Below, piece by piece: positions 1-8,237 of a stretch of DNA of 64,000 bases. The stretch comes from Thalassobius sp002708925 (GTDB lineage: Bacteria; Pseudomonadota; Alphaproteobacteria; Rhodobacterales; Rhodobacteraceae), in NCBI RefSeq assembly GCF_049803795.1, contig NZ_JBNAGJ010000003.1, positions 248,001 to 312,000 on the forward strand. Reading direction: 5' to 3'. The translations under genes were made by a program, and so were the position numbers. Numbering within the stretch: position 1 is the stretch's first letter; every line of letters starts with the position of its first letter. Below the pieces are notes generated by a model, which was not told the origin of the DNA, made no database searches, and saw only the letters and a list, made by a program, of their open reading frames with translations.

Positions 1-1
1 G

Positions 2-1165
2 TCCGGCTTTCTCGGGGCTGGCAAAACCACCCTGTTGAACCGGGTTCTGAACAACCGCGAGGGCCGCCGCGTGGCGGTGATTGTCAACGACATGTCCGAG
101 GTGAATATCGACGCCGATCTGGTGCGCGAAGGCACTGAACTGTCCCGATCCGAGGAAAAGCTGGTTGAGATGTCCAACGGCTGCATCTGCTGCACCCTGC
201 GGGACGATCTGCTGAAAGAGGTGCGCCAGTTGTCTCAGGAGGGCCGGTTCGACTATCTGCTGATCGAATCCACCGGGATCTCCGAGCCTCTGCCCGTCGC
301 CGCCACCTTTGATTTCCGCGACGAGCTGGGCGACAGCCTGTCCGATGTCGCGCGTCTGGACACGATGGTGACCGTGGTGGATGCGGTGAACCTGACGGCG
401 GATTTCTCCAGTCACGATTTTCTGACGGATCGTGGCGAATCCCTGGGCCAGGCCGATGATCGCAGCCTTGTCAGCCTGCTGACCGAGCAGATCGAATTTG
501 CCGACGTGGTGATCCTGAACAAAGTGTCCGATGCCGGCCCGCAGCGGACGGACACGGCGCGCCAGATCATCCGCGCGCTGAACGGGGACGCCAGGATCCT
601 TGAAACCGATCACTCTGACGTGCCCGCCAGTGCGGTTCTGGACACGGGGCTGTTTGATTTCGACACCGCGCATGAACACCCGATGTGGGCCAAAGAGCTG
701 TACGGCTTCGCCAATCACACCCCCGAGGATGAGGAATACGGCATTGCCTCGTTCGCCTTTCACGCCCGCGCGCCGTTCGATCCGCTGAAACTCTATGATG
801 CGCTGAATGGCGATTTGCCCGGTGTGATCCGCGCCAAGGGGCATTTCTGGCTGGCCACGCGGCCCGATTGGGCGGTGGAATTCAGCCTGGCCGGAGCGCT
901 GTCCGCGATCACGCCGCTGGGGCGCTGGTGGGCCTCGATCCCCGAGGAACGTCTGCCCACCCATCCCCAGGCGCAGGCGGAAATCGCCCGGAACTGGATC
1001 GAGCCCTGGGGCGACCGCCGGCAAGAGCTGGTCTTTATCGGGGTCGGCCTGGATGAAAGCGCGATCAAGGCCAGGCTGAATGCGGCTTTGCTGGATGTCT
1101 CTGATTTTACACCGGAAAACTGGGCGGATATGGCCGATCCCTTTCCGCAGTGGAGGGTGCGTTGA
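2..1165 (+). CDS. COG0523 (CobW/ZigA-type) metal-chaperone GTPase, 5'-truncated
   Basis: A G3E-family P-loop GTPase whose first residues lie outside the window: the frame is already open at base 2, so the internal ATG at 35 is not the true start. The first visible residues give the Walker A motif GFLGAGKTT. The family's metal-binding CxCC motif follows (SNGCICCTLRDD, bases about 175-205), as does a C-terminal CobW_C-like domain. COG0523 proteins are thought to deliver zinc or another metal to client enzymes, often under Zur control. The next gene, DUF1826, overlaps its stop codon, a pairing seen repeatedly in proteobacteria and consistent with metal homeostasis. The exact metal cannot be told from sequence. 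Family assignment is secure; the subfamily is not. Confidence 0.93.
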   Translation, partial: SGFLGAGKTTLLNRVLNNREGRRVAVIVNDMSEVNIDADLVREGTELSRSEEKLVEMSNGCICCTLRDDLLKEVRQLSQEGRFDYLLIESTGISEPLPVAATFDFRDELGDSLSDVARLDTMVTVVDAVNLTADFSSHDFLTDRGESLGQADDRSLVSLLTEQIEFADVVILNKVSDAGPQRTDTARQIIRALNGDARILETDHSDVPASAVLDTGLFDFDTAHEHPMWAKELYGFANHTPEDEEYGIASFAFHARAPFDPLKLYDALNGDLPGVIRAKGHFWLATRPDWAVEFSLAGALSAITPLGRWWASIPEERLPTHPQAQAEIARNWIEPWGDRRQELVFIGVGLDESAIKARLNAALLDVSDFTPENWADMADPFPQWRVR

Positions 1166-1794
1166 TGTTGCAAACCGCGCAAAAAGCCCTTCTGCCCGGC
1201 GTTTATGAGGCCGCCACCCCGGCAGAGCTATCGGTGCTGACCCGGCCCGATTGCGCGGCTGTTGTCTGGCCGCGCTGTCCGCCCGAGGCGTTTCAGTCCT
1301 GGCTGGACAGCCTGCCTTGGCAGCGATTGCCCTCAGCCCGCGTGATCCTGCGCCCGCAAGAGGTGCGCCGCGCGGTGATGCAGATGTGCCGGGCGTGCGG
1401 GACGCCCGAATGCGCCGGGCGGGCGCATCTGATCGACGATATCGCCGCGCTGGCCGATATTTTCGCGCGGCTGACCAGAGCGCGGTTTTTGCGGCTGCGT
1501 CTGGATGTGGTCAGCACGAATGCGTGCCGGAAATTTCATGTTGATGCGATCTCCTCGCGTCTGGTGTGCACCTATCGCGGAACGGGGACGCAATATGGGC
1601 TGCGTCAGGGCAGCGCGGACCCGGCGCAGATCTGGACGCTGCCCACCGGATCGGCGCTGCTGATGCGCGGAACATTATGGCCCGCGCAGCCGGGGGCGGG
1701 GTTTGTGCATCGCTCGCCTCCGATCGAGGGAACGGGGCAGCGCCGCCTGGTTCTGGTGCTGGATCCGGTAGACGACCCCGATCAGGCAATCTGA
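1165..1794 (+). CDS. DUF1826 domain protein, partner of COG0523 GTPase
   Basis: A 209-aa cytosolic protein matching DUF1826 from memory. The ATG at 1165 overlaps the upstream TGA and has GGAGGG eight bases before it; a GTG at 1150 in the same frame lacks such support. Visible features are a cysteine cluster (Cys75, Cys78, Cys83) that could bind zinc, then FHVD (His125, Asp127) and a late VHRSP (His182) followed by GQRR. The HxD...H...R order recalls Fe(II)/2-oxoglutarate-type jelly-roll enzymes, but that is inference. The overlap with the COG0523 GTPase implies translational coupling and a shared role in metal homeostasis. No biochemical activity is established. Confidence 0.8.
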   Translation: MLQTAQKALLPGVYEAATPAELSVLTRPDCAAVVWPRCPPEAFQSWLDSLPWQRLPSARVILRPQEVRRAVMQMCRACGTPECAGRAHLIDDIAALADIFARLTRARFLRLRLDVVSTNACRKFHVDAISSRLVCTYRGTGTQYGLRQGSADPAQIWTLPTGSALLMRGTLWPAQPGAGFVHRSPPIEGTGQRRLVLVLDPVDDPDQAI

Positions 1795-1818
1795 TAGCTT
1801 GCTGGCGGGCCAGAGGGC

Positions 1819-3510
1819 TTAGGCCGCTGTTGGAATCGCCAGAACCGAGGTCGGCGGGCAGGGCACCGGCGGCAGGCTGGGCCACAGATGCAGATAGCGC
1901 GTGTTGATGCTGGCCAGGCCGCAGGCACCGTTCGTCCCCAGCGACAACATGCCCGTAACCCGGCCCGCATCCGGGGCCAGAATGTCATCGGGCCGCACCT
2001 GATACGCGACGATATACATCAGCGGCACATAGAGGATCTCCAGCCAGGCCTGTTGCTGGTCATCCTTCTGCCAGCTGGCCGACAGGGCAGGCGGCGTATA
2101 GAGGATCGAGTGGTCCGAAACGATTTCAAGCGCCTCATTCGAGCCAGCGGCGGTAGCGGTCAGTGTCGCGCCGGAAAAAGCCGAAAGCGGCACCGGCCCC
2201 AGCGGCGTTTTGCCCGTATAGATCGCGGATGCGCTGCCCGTGCCCGATGGCACAAAGCTCAGCCTGACGGCGCTCAGATCGCCGAATTGGCTGAACGCGC
2301 CCGTGCCGGGGGTATAGCCGGGCGTGAATTCAATCTGCCAGGAGCCATCCACCCCGTCCTGCTGAATGCCCTGGATGGTCAGCGTCTGGCTATCGGTGTC
2401 GAAATGGCAGTTCTGATCGAAATAATAGACCGTGCTATGCACCCCATCCAGGCAGAGTCCGACGGCAATTTTATACTTGGTTTCGATCTCCGGCGTGGCG
2501 GTGGGCCGATAGGAACTGACATATTGCCCCTCGACCGACAGGAACGCCCGGCTGGAGGGCACCGTGCCCTCATTGCTTTGCTGCGTCAGTGGAAAATAGC
2601 CCGACAGATCCGCAAGCGCCTGCGCGTTGGTCTGGCACAGTTGGGTTGTGGCGGTGTCGGGCAGCGTCTGATCGGACAGTTTGATGGTGGTCAGTGTGCG
2701 CGGATGGGCAATCGCGTCGATGATGGTCATATCGTTGCACACCAGCCCGCCCGCCGCCGAGGTGCCCATGATCAGCTTTGTCTCATGTCCCAGGCTGTCG
2801 ATGAACGAGAAAAAGTACATGTTCATATTATAGGCATAGCTTTGCACCATCGCTGGCGCGCCGCTATCGCCCAGAGGCGTGTAGGACAGCTCGAAATTCG
2901 GGCCGATAGTCATCACCTGCGCGGCGGTGGCGTTGCCGGGCGAGGGGTGGGTGTAATACGCGCCGCGATAGAGCGATGGCAGGATCGGATTGTTGTAGGT
3001 ATGGCCCGAAACGGTGGTTTCGGGGGCGGTGCCAATGCTGACCGTCCCGCCAAGCGTGGCCGTCTGCCCGCCAGTCATTCCGGTGCGGGCGAACCTCAGC
3101 TCGCCTGACAGCGCAGGGCTCACGCCTGCTGGCGTGGCAAAGGTCAGGGTATAGATGCCCTCGGGGCCTTTCTGGAATGTTGCCGTCGGGCTTTGTGTAA
3201 AGTCGAAAACATGCGGCGTTTTCCCGTCCAGGCACAGAATGACCGAGACGTCAAAGCTGGGGTCGAATGTCTGGGTGGTGGCGTTGTAAGCCACGTTGAT
3301 ATTCGTATCGACCGTCAGAAAGGCACCGGGCAGAAAGGCACCGGGCGTGGCTGGCTCTTGCAGGTTGTAATAGCCATTGAAGGACGCCAGCGCCGCGCTG
3401 TCTGGATTGGGGGGTGTGGCGGGGGCGGCGGTTTTCGCCCGATTGCGCGCGATGATCGCATCGACCATAGGGTTTCGGTTTGCGGCGGGGATGTCGAAAT
3501 TCACTTGCAT
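1819..3510 (-). CDS. Unrecognised 563-aa protein with internal duplication
   Basis: I do not recognise this family. There is no signal peptide, membrane segment or catalytic motif. The start is ATG at 3510 with AAAGGA about five bases upstream. The protein consists of two diverged copies of a unit of about 260 residues. In copy one, NGYYNL (about 45-50), GAFL, then LCLDG (92-96) precedes VFDF. In copy two, SGYFPL (about 303-308), RAFLSV, then LCLDG (352-356) precedes VYYFD. It is rich in Thr, Ser, Ala and Gly and looks beta-rich. A short nucleotide duplication near 3324-3346 gives PGAFLPGAFL. It lies convergent to the DUF1826 gene and is transcribed alone. Length and codon use support a real gene; the function is unknown. 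Confidence 0.75.
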   Translation of the reverse strand: MQVNFDIPAANRNPMVDAIIARNRAKTAAPATPPNPDSAALASFNGYYNLQEPATPGAFLPGAFLTVDTNINVAYNATTQTFDPSFDVSVILCLDGKTPHVFDFTQSPTATFQKGPEGIYTLTFATPAGVSPALSGELRFARTGMTGGQTATLGGTVSIGTAPETTVSGHTYNNPILPSLYRGAYYTHPSPGNATAAQVMTIGPNFELSYTPLGDSGAPAMVQSYAYNMNMYFFSFIDSLGHETKLIMGTSAAGGLVCNDMTIIDAIAHPRTLTTIKLSDQTLPDTATTQLCQTNAQALADLSGYFPLTQQSNEGTVPSSRAFLSVEGQYVSSYRPTATPEIETKYKIAVGLCLDGVHSTVYYFDQNCHFDTDSQTLTIQGIQQDGVDGSWQIEFTPGYTPGTGAFSQFGDLSAVRLSFVPSGTGSASAIYTGKTPLGPVPLSAFSGATLTATAAGSNEALEIVSDHSILYTPPALSASWQKDDQQQAWLEILYVPLMYIVAYQVRPDDILAPDAGRVTGMLSLGTNGACGLASINTRYLHLWPSLPPVPCPPTSVLAIPTAA

Positions 3511-3680
3511 CAGCGGTCCTTTTTACACGTTGCCTCTGCCTAGCTCAAAGGAATGAAGCATCTGTGAATTTCAGAGCGTGCCGGATTTGCGGGTGGGCCG
3601 GGCGCTTGGACATATTCACAAATCATATTGCGTAAAGGTTTTCCCACGCTATCCTGAGCCCCAACGAGGGAGGCTCCGCA

Positions 3681-4646
3681 ATGACATTTTTCAAACCCAA
3701 CCGCCGCGACATTCTGAAACTGGCCGCCATGGCGCCGGCCTTTGCGATGCCGGGGGCGGTGCGGGCGCAATTGGGGGCGCCGGCGGGCGAAAACCCGGCG
3801 CATTTCCGTTTTTCCCTGGGGCAGGCGCGGCTGACGATCCTGTCGGATGGCTATTTCAGCCTGCCCACCAGCGGCGTGGGCGTGAATGCCGATCCGGCCC
3901 AAGTGCAGACCTTTCTGGAGCAGCATTTCCTGCCGCCTCAGATGGGCTATTCCCATACCAACCATCTGCTGATCGAAAGCGGCGATGCGGTGGTGCTGGT
4001 GGATGTTGGATCGGGGCATCGGTTCTTTGACAGCGTGGGGCGTCTGATGGCCAATATGGAGGCCGCGGGGATCGACCCGGCCACCATCACGCATGTGGTG
4101 ATCACCCATGCGCATCCCGATCACATCTGGGGCATCCGCGATGATTTCGACGAGCCTCTTTTCCCCGATGCGCAGTATTTTCTGGGCCAGGCCGAGCACG
4201 CCTATTGGATGCAGGACGATCTGGTCAATCAGGTCGCCCCGACCGAGCAGCAATTCGTGCTGGGGGCGGTGAACTCGATCACCGCCGAGGGGCTGGAGTG
4301 GACGCTGGTCAAGGATGGCGATCAGATCGCTCCGGGGGTGCGGGTCATTGACACGCCCGGCCATACTGCGGGGCATCTGAGCGTCGTGCTGGAAAGCGAA
4401 GGCAAGCAGCTGATCGCACTGGGCGATTGCATGTCTCATGCCTATCTGAGCTTTCAGCGGCCCGAGTGGTACAACAGCGTGGACCATGACGGAGACCTGA
4501 CCGTCCAGACCCGCAAACGCCTGCTGGACATGTGCGCCGCGGATCGGATTGCCGTGGTGGGCTATCACTTCCCGTTTCCCGGCGTGGGGCATGTGGCCCG
4601 CGATGGCGATGCCTATCGCTTTGTCCCCGCGCTCTGGCAGTTCTGA
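3681..4646 (+). CDS. Tat-exported metallo-beta-lactamase-fold hydrolase
   Basis: A 321-aa MBL-fold hydrolase. The N-terminus NRRDILKLAAMAPAFAMPG followed by VRAQ is a twin-arginine signal with a likely cleavage site near residue 30, so it probably acts in the periplasm. The metal motif HAHPDH (His143, His145, Asp147, His148) is intact. TPGHTAGH and the later LGDCMSH supply further ligands, and YHFPFPG the last histidine. The start ATG at 3681 follows a GGGAGGCTC ribosome site. It resembles generic periplasmic MBL hydrolases of Rhodobacteraceae. The substrate (lactone, thioester or phosphodiester) is not determinable from sequence. Confidence 0.9.
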   Translation: MTFFKPNRRDILKLAAMAPAFAMPGAVRAQLGAPAGENPAHFRFSLGQARLTILSDGYFSLPTSGVGVNADPAQVQTFLEQHFLPPQMGYSHTNHLLIESGDAVVLVDVGSGHRFFDSVGRLMANMEAAGIDPATITHVVITHAHPDHIWGIRDDFDEPLFPDAQYFLGQAEHAYWMQDDLVNQVAPTEQQFVLGAVNSITAEGLEWTLVKDGDQIAPGVRVIDTPGHTAGHLSVVLESEGKQLIALGDCMSHAYLSFQRPEWYNSVDHDGDLTVQTRKRLLDMCAADRIAVVGYHFPFPGVGHVARDGDAYRFVPALWQF

Positions 4647-4650
4647 CCGG

Positions 4651-4668
4651 AAAATTCCCCCTTTGCGC
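4651..4668 (+). repeat. AAAATTCCCCCTTTGCGC motif, copy 1
   Basis: An 18-base motif just after the stop of the MBL hydrolase and 65 bases upstream of the NYN gene. It matches positions 7664-7681 at 17 of 18 bases. Both copies lie on the same strand downstream of a TTCTGACCGG stop-codon context and upstream of a gene. It may be a promoter element or a small dispersed repeat. Confidence 0.5.
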
Positions 4669-4732
4669 ACTTGTTATCGCCGCAATTCACTCACAGATGG
4701 TGAAAGGGCGGGCGAATGAGTTGCGAGGGTAT

Positions 4733-5356
4733 ATGGTCGAAGAGAACACACAGGCACGCGTTGCGCTGCTGATTGACGGAGAGAACATCAACGCGGGTTT
4801 CGCGGGCAAGCTGATCGTCGAGGCCGGGCGGCTGGGCGCCTTGGCGGTCAAGCGCGTCTATGGCAATGTGCGGCGCATTCCGGGCTGGGAGGCTGCGCCC
4901 GGAATGCGGCTGATCCATGCCGGGGACGGGAAAAACGCCGCCGATCTGCTGTTGACCGTGCAGGCGATGCAGATATTCTACGAAGGCAAGGCCTCGGTTT
5001 TTGTGATTTCCAGCTCGGATGGGGATTTTTCGCATCTGGCGACGCATCTGCGCGAACGGGGCGCCACGGTGATCGGCGCAGGCGAGAGCAAGGCCCCCGA
5101 CGGGTTCCGCAAATCCTGCTGCGCCTGGATTCCCATCGAGGGAAAGCCGGCGAATGTGGATGACGCGATCACCAAGATATTCGAGGCCCATCCCAACGGT
5201 TTGACGATTGCCCAGGTGAATCCGGAAATCCGCAAACGCCATCCGATCACTCTGGCCGATGTGTCGGAAAAATCCTGGCGGGCCTATTTCAAGGCCAGAA
5301 CGCAGAGCTACAAAATCTCGGGTCAGGGGCAGCAGACCCGGATTTCCCTGGTATGA
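4733..5356 (+). CDS. NYN-domain (LabA/DUF88, PIN-like) protein
   Basis: A 207-aa protein. The open frame extends upstream to 4532, but homology begins at the ATG at 4733 (MVEENTQARVALLIDGENIN), preceded by GCGAGGG. The NYN domain, a PIN-like nuclease fold, shows the acidic sites LIDGENIN (Asp15), a central AADLLL, and ISSSDGDF. The last 65 residues (from about VDDAITKIFEAHPNG) resemble the small winged-helix/LOTUS-type C-terminal domain of LabA-like proteins. Likely an RNA-binding protein or ribonuclease; the target is unknown. It follows the MBL gene by 86 bp and may have its own promoter. Confidence 0.87.
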   Translation: MVEENTQARVALLIDGENINAGFAGKLIVEAGRLGALAVKRVYGNVRRIPGWEAAPGMRLIHAGDGKNAADLLLTVQAMQIFYEGKASVFVISSSDGDFSHLATHLRERGATVIGAGESKAPDGFRKSCCAWIPIEGKPANVDDAITKIFEAHPNGLTIAQVNPEIRKRHPITLADVSEKSWRAYFKARTQSYKISGQGQQTRISLV

Positions 5357-5460
5357 GCCCGGCATGATCGCGGCATGGGGCGGGCGTCAACGCCCGTTGG
5401 CTCTGGTCTTCGGGGCGTGGCTGCGGTATTCGGCGGGGGCAACACCTAAGCGAGGCTCCC

Positions 5461-6594
5461 ATGTCCGAAAGCTCTGCCTTTGAAACGCCCGGCCCGGTCG
5501 AGGCCGCGCTGCGCGATGCGATCAGCCCGATCGAAGAGATCATCGAAGAGGCGCGCCAGGGCCGGATGTATATTCTGGTCGATCATGAGGATCGCGAAAA
5601 CGAGGGCGATCTGATCATCCCCGCCGAATTCGCGGATGCCGAGGCGGTGAACTTCATGGCCACCCACGGGCGCGGGCTGATCTGCCTGCCGATGACCGCC
5701 GAACGGATTGACCGTCTGGGCCTGCCGATGATGGCGGTCAGCAACTCGTCGCGGCATGAAACCGCCTTTACCGTGTCCATCGAGGCGCGCGAGGGCGTCA
5801 GCACCGGCATTTCCGCAGGTGACCGCGCGCTGACCATCGCCACCGCAATCAATGATCAGAACACCATGGCCGCGCTGGCCACGCCGGGGCATGTCTTCCC
5901 GCTGCGCGCCAAACGGGGCGGGGTGCTGGTGCGCGCCGGCCATACCGAGGCCTCCGTGGATATTTCGCGTCTGGCCGGGCTGAACCCCAGCGCCGTCATC
6001 TGCGAGATCATGAACCCCGACGGCACCATGTCGCGCCTGCCCGAACTGGTCGAGATGGCCAAAGAGCACGGGCTGAAGATCGGCACTATCTCGGATCTGA
6101 TCAAATACCGTTCACGTAATGATAACCTGGTTGTGGAAACCTCGCGCCGGATGGTGACATCGGAATTTGGCGGCGATTGGGAAATGGTGCTGTACACGGA
6201 TCAGACGCATGGCGTGGAACATGTGGTGATGATCAAGGGCGACATCACCACGCCCGAACCCGTCCTGACCCGCACCCACGCCCTGCACGAGGCAACGGAT
6301 ATTCTGGGCCTGGGGCCGAAGTCCTCGAAACAGCTGCCCCGCGCGATGCAGACCATCGCCGCCGAGGGGCGCGGCGTGGTCTGCCTGTTCCGCCAACCGC
6401 GCCACAGCCTGTATGCCCGCGACGAAGAAGGCGTGAAAACCATCAAACAGGTCGGTCTGGGCGCGCAGATGCTGTCCAAGCTGGGCCTGCGTGAACTGAT
6501 CTTGCTGACCGACAGTCCGCGCACCAAATACGTGGGGCTGGATGCGTTTGGCATCTCGATCACGGGCACCCGCCCCATTCTGGAAGGAAACTGA
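5461..6594 (+). CDS. ribBX: RibBX: DHBP synthase with degenerate GTP cyclohydrolase II domain
   Basis: A 377-aa protein. The N-terminal 3,4-dihydroxy-2-butanone 4-phosphate synthase domain (residues about 20-220) is intact: ENEGDLI, HGRGLICL, and the FPLRAKRGGVLVRAGHTEAS stretch. It makes the four-carbon unit for lumazine synthase from ribulose 5-phosphate. The C-terminal half has the RibA fold, but where active enzymes have three zinc-binding cysteines (SECLTGDVFGSLRCDCG-like) this protein reads THALHEATDILGLG. It is therefore probably not a GTP cyclohydrolase II and fits the variant called RibBX. ribH starts two bases after its stop, so the genes form an operon. A separate ribA should exist elsewhere. 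Confidence 0.93.
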   Translation: MSESSAFETPGPVEAALRDAISPIEEIIEEARQGRMYILVDHEDRENEGDLIIPAEFADAEAVNFMATHGRGLICLPMTAERIDRLGLPMMAVSNSSRHETAFTVSIEAREGVSTGISAGDRALTIATAINDQNTMAALATPGHVFPLRAKRGGVLVRAGHTEASVDISRLAGLNPSAVICEIMNPDGTMSRLPELVEMAKEHGLKIGTISDLIKYRSRNDNLVVETSRRMVTSEFGGDWEMVLYTDQTHGVEHVVMIKGDITTPEPVLTRTHALHEATDILGLGPKSSKQLPRAMQTIAAEGRGVVCLFRQPRHSLYARDEEGVKTIKQVGLGAQMLSKLGLRELILLTDSPRTKYVGLDAFGISITGTRPILEGN

Positions 6595-6596
6595 TC

Positions 6597-7148
6597 ATGG
6601 CCGGACACGAACGCCACTATATCCTGCCGCGCCCGGAATTCGATAAGCCGGTGAAAATCCTGATCGTGGTGTCTCCGTACTATAAGGACATCGCCGATAA
6701 CATGATCGCCGGCGCCAAGGCCGAGATCGAGGCCGTGGGCGGCACCTGGGATCTGATCGAGGTGCCCGGCGCGCTGGAAATCCCCACCGCCATCGGCATC
6801 GCCGAACGGATGTCGAATTTCGATGGCTACGTGGCCCTGGGCTGCGTGATCCGCGGGGAAACCACCCATTACGAAACCGTTTGCAATGATTCCAGCCGCG
6901 CCATTCAACTGCTGGGTTTGCAGGGGCTGTGCATCGGCAACGGTATCCTGACCGTGGAAAACCGCGCCCAGGCCGAGGTGCGCGCCGATCCCGCCGATCA
7001 GAACAAAGGCGGCGGGGCAGCCGCTGCGGCCTTGCATCTGGTCGCGCTCAGCCGTAAATGGGGCGCCCAGCGGAAAGGCGTGGGATTCGTACCCGCAGCC
7101 GAGGAATATAAGCTGGCTGGCGAACTCAAGGATAATCCCAAGGCATGA
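6597..7148 (+). CDS. ribH: 6,7-dimethyl-8-ribityllumazine synthase
   Basis: A 183-aa lumazine synthase. It condenses the butanone phosphate made by RibBX with 5-amino-6-ribitylamino-uracil, the penultimate step to riboflavin. The conserved segments VPGALEIP and GCVIRGETTHYETV (catalytic His91) are present, as is GNGILTVEN. The Lys/Gly/Ala-rich NKGGGAAAAAL helix is typical. ATG at 6597 follows AAGGAAACTG. The stop overlaps the nusB start by four bases. The ribH-nusB pairing is common in proteobacteria. Confidence 0.96.
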   Translation: MAGHERHYILPRPEFDKPVKILIVVSPYYKDIADNMIAGAKAEIEAVGGTWDLIEVPGALEIPTAIGIAERMSNFDGYVALGCVIRGETTHYETVCNDSSRAIQLLGLQGLCIGNGILTVENRAQAEVRADPADQNKGGGAAAAALHLVALSRKWGAQRKGVGFVPAAEEYKLAGELKDNPKA

Positions 7149-7639
7149 CCACTGAACCCGTAGATCAGCCCAAGAAGCTGTCGAATAACGCAAAGCGTAA
7201 GATGCGCTCGGCCTCGCGGCTGTATGCGGTTCAGGCGCTGTTCCAGATGGAGCAGTCCGCCCAGACCGTCGATCAGGTGATCGTAGAGTTTCTGGACCAC
7301 CGTTTCGGCGCCGTTATCGAGGGCGATGAGATGGCCGAGGGCGATGTTGCCCTGTTCCAGAAAACCATGCGCGATGCGGTGAACTGGCAGGCCAGGATTG
7401 ACCAGATGACCGACCGCGCCCTGGTGGCCAAATGGCCGATCGGACGGATTGACCCGACCCTGCGCGCCCTGTTCCGCGCGGCGGGCGCCGAGATGACCGA
7501 GGGCGAGGCCCCGCCCAAGGTGGTGATCTCGGAATATGTGGATGTGGCGCGCGCGTTCTTTCCCGAAGGCAAAGAGCCCAAATTCGTCAATGCCGTGCTG
7601 GATCACATGGCCCGCGAGGCCAAGCCTGAGTCGTTCTGA
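7145..7639 (+). CDS. nusB: Transcription antitermination factor NusB
   Basis: A 164-aa all-helical NusB. With NusE (S10) it binds boxA RNA and supports rRNA transcription. The typical opening KRKMRSASRLYAVQALFQME and the C-terminal ISEYVDVARAFFPEGKEPKFVNAVLD segment are visible. The ATG overlaps the TGA of ribH (ATGA), implying coupled translation in the riboflavin operon. Confidence 0.95.
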   Translation: MTTEPVDQPKKLSNNAKRKMRSASRLYAVQALFQMEQSAQTVDQVIVEFLDHRFGAVIEGDEMAEGDVALFQKTMRDAVNWQARIDQMTDRALVAKWPIGRIDPTLRALFRAAGAEMTEGEAPPKVVISEYVDVARAFFPEGKEPKFVNAVLDHMAREAKPESF

Positions 7640-7663
7640 CCGGCTGCGGCCTGCTCACATCGT

Positions 7664-7681
7664 AAAATTCCCCCTCTGCGC
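7664..7681 (+). repeat. AAAATTCCCCCTCTGCGC motif, copy 2
   Basis: The second copy of the 18-base motif seen at 4651-4668, one base different, 24 bases after the nusB stop. It is followed by a GC-rich region with several small dyads. It lies about 150 bases upstream of the small membrane-protein gene at 7835. Confidence 0.45.
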
Positions 7682-7752
7682 GGGTCAGAACCGGGGGAGG
7701 GCAGGGCGGGCACGCGGACTCTTGCGCAAAATATGCGGTTTTTCGCATCATA

Positions 7753-7789
7753 GCGGCACCTGAGGGCGTTCTGCCCTTGTTGGTGCCGC
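7753..7789 (+). terminator. Nested hairpin after nusB
   Basis: GCGGCACC (7753-7760) pairs with GGTGCCGC (7782-7789), and AGGGC/GCCCT pair inside it. The result is a stable cruciform-capable hairpin between nusB and the next gene. There is no T run, so intrinsic termination is uncertain; it could be a Rho-assisted stop or mRNA-end stabiliser. Confidence 0.45.
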
Positions 7790-7834
7790 GCGTTGGCCTA
7801 TACTTCTGAAGTGAGATCAGAAGGGAGCTGCCAA

Positions 7835-8167
7835 ATGCCCAAACTTATCCGCCTCTATATCACCCAGGTTTTGATCGGATTCGGAATCGCGGCCGCCTTT
7901 GTGGCGATGCTGCTGTATTTCAACGTCGCCAACCTGTGGCACCTGGTGTCGCATTCGGATGCCGGGCTGCTGGCCGTGGGGATTTTGTGGTTCGCCAATG
8001 GGATCGTTTTCGCCGGCGTGCAGTTCGCGATTGCCGTCATGCGGATGAAGGATGACGATGCGGGTAATGGCGGCGGTCGCCGCGATCCGATCCGTGTGGA
8101 CATGACCCGCATGGTGCCCGTGCGCCAAGAGGCCCCGGCCAAGACCGATCTGATGCGCCGCCATTAA
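7835..8167 (+). CDS. Small two-TM membrane protein
   Basis: A 110-aa protein of unrecognised family. The ATG at 7835 is chosen over an upstream in-frame start because AAGGGAG lies seven bases before it. Two hydrophobic segments (about residues 9-27 and 41-65) are followed by a charged, Gly/Asp/Arg-rich cytosolic tail (MRMKDDDAGNGGGRRDP). It is likely an inner-membrane protein of unknown function. A strong terminator follows directly. Confidence 0.72.
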   Translation: MPKLIRLYITQVLIGFGIAAAFVAMLLYFNVANLWHLVSHSDAGLLAVGILWFANGIVFAGVQFAIAVMRMKDDDAGNGGGRRDPIRVDMTRMVPVRQEAPAKTDLMRRH

Positions 8168-8212
8168 CCTGCCGTTAAGGCCGCGCAGAACCGATACAGA
8201 ACCGATACAGGG

Positions 8213-8237
8213 AACCGGCCTTCGGGGCCGGTTTTTT
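8213..8237 (+). terminator. Rho-independent terminator
   Basis: AACCGGCC, loop TTCG, then GGCCGGTT followed by TTTT (8213-8237). This is a canonical intrinsic terminator ending the small membrane-protein transcript. Confidence 0.9.

Noticed and set aside
1888..3108. 406-aa plus-strand frame over the 563-aa unknown gene
   Set aside because: The minus-strand protein shows internal duplication at protein level and a good ribosome site; the plus-strand frame is Arg/Gly/Gln-rich without repeats.
5357..5460. FMN riboswitch upstream of ribBX
   Set aside because: The 104-bp gap lacks the conserved FMN-aptamer words; too short and without a terminator switch.
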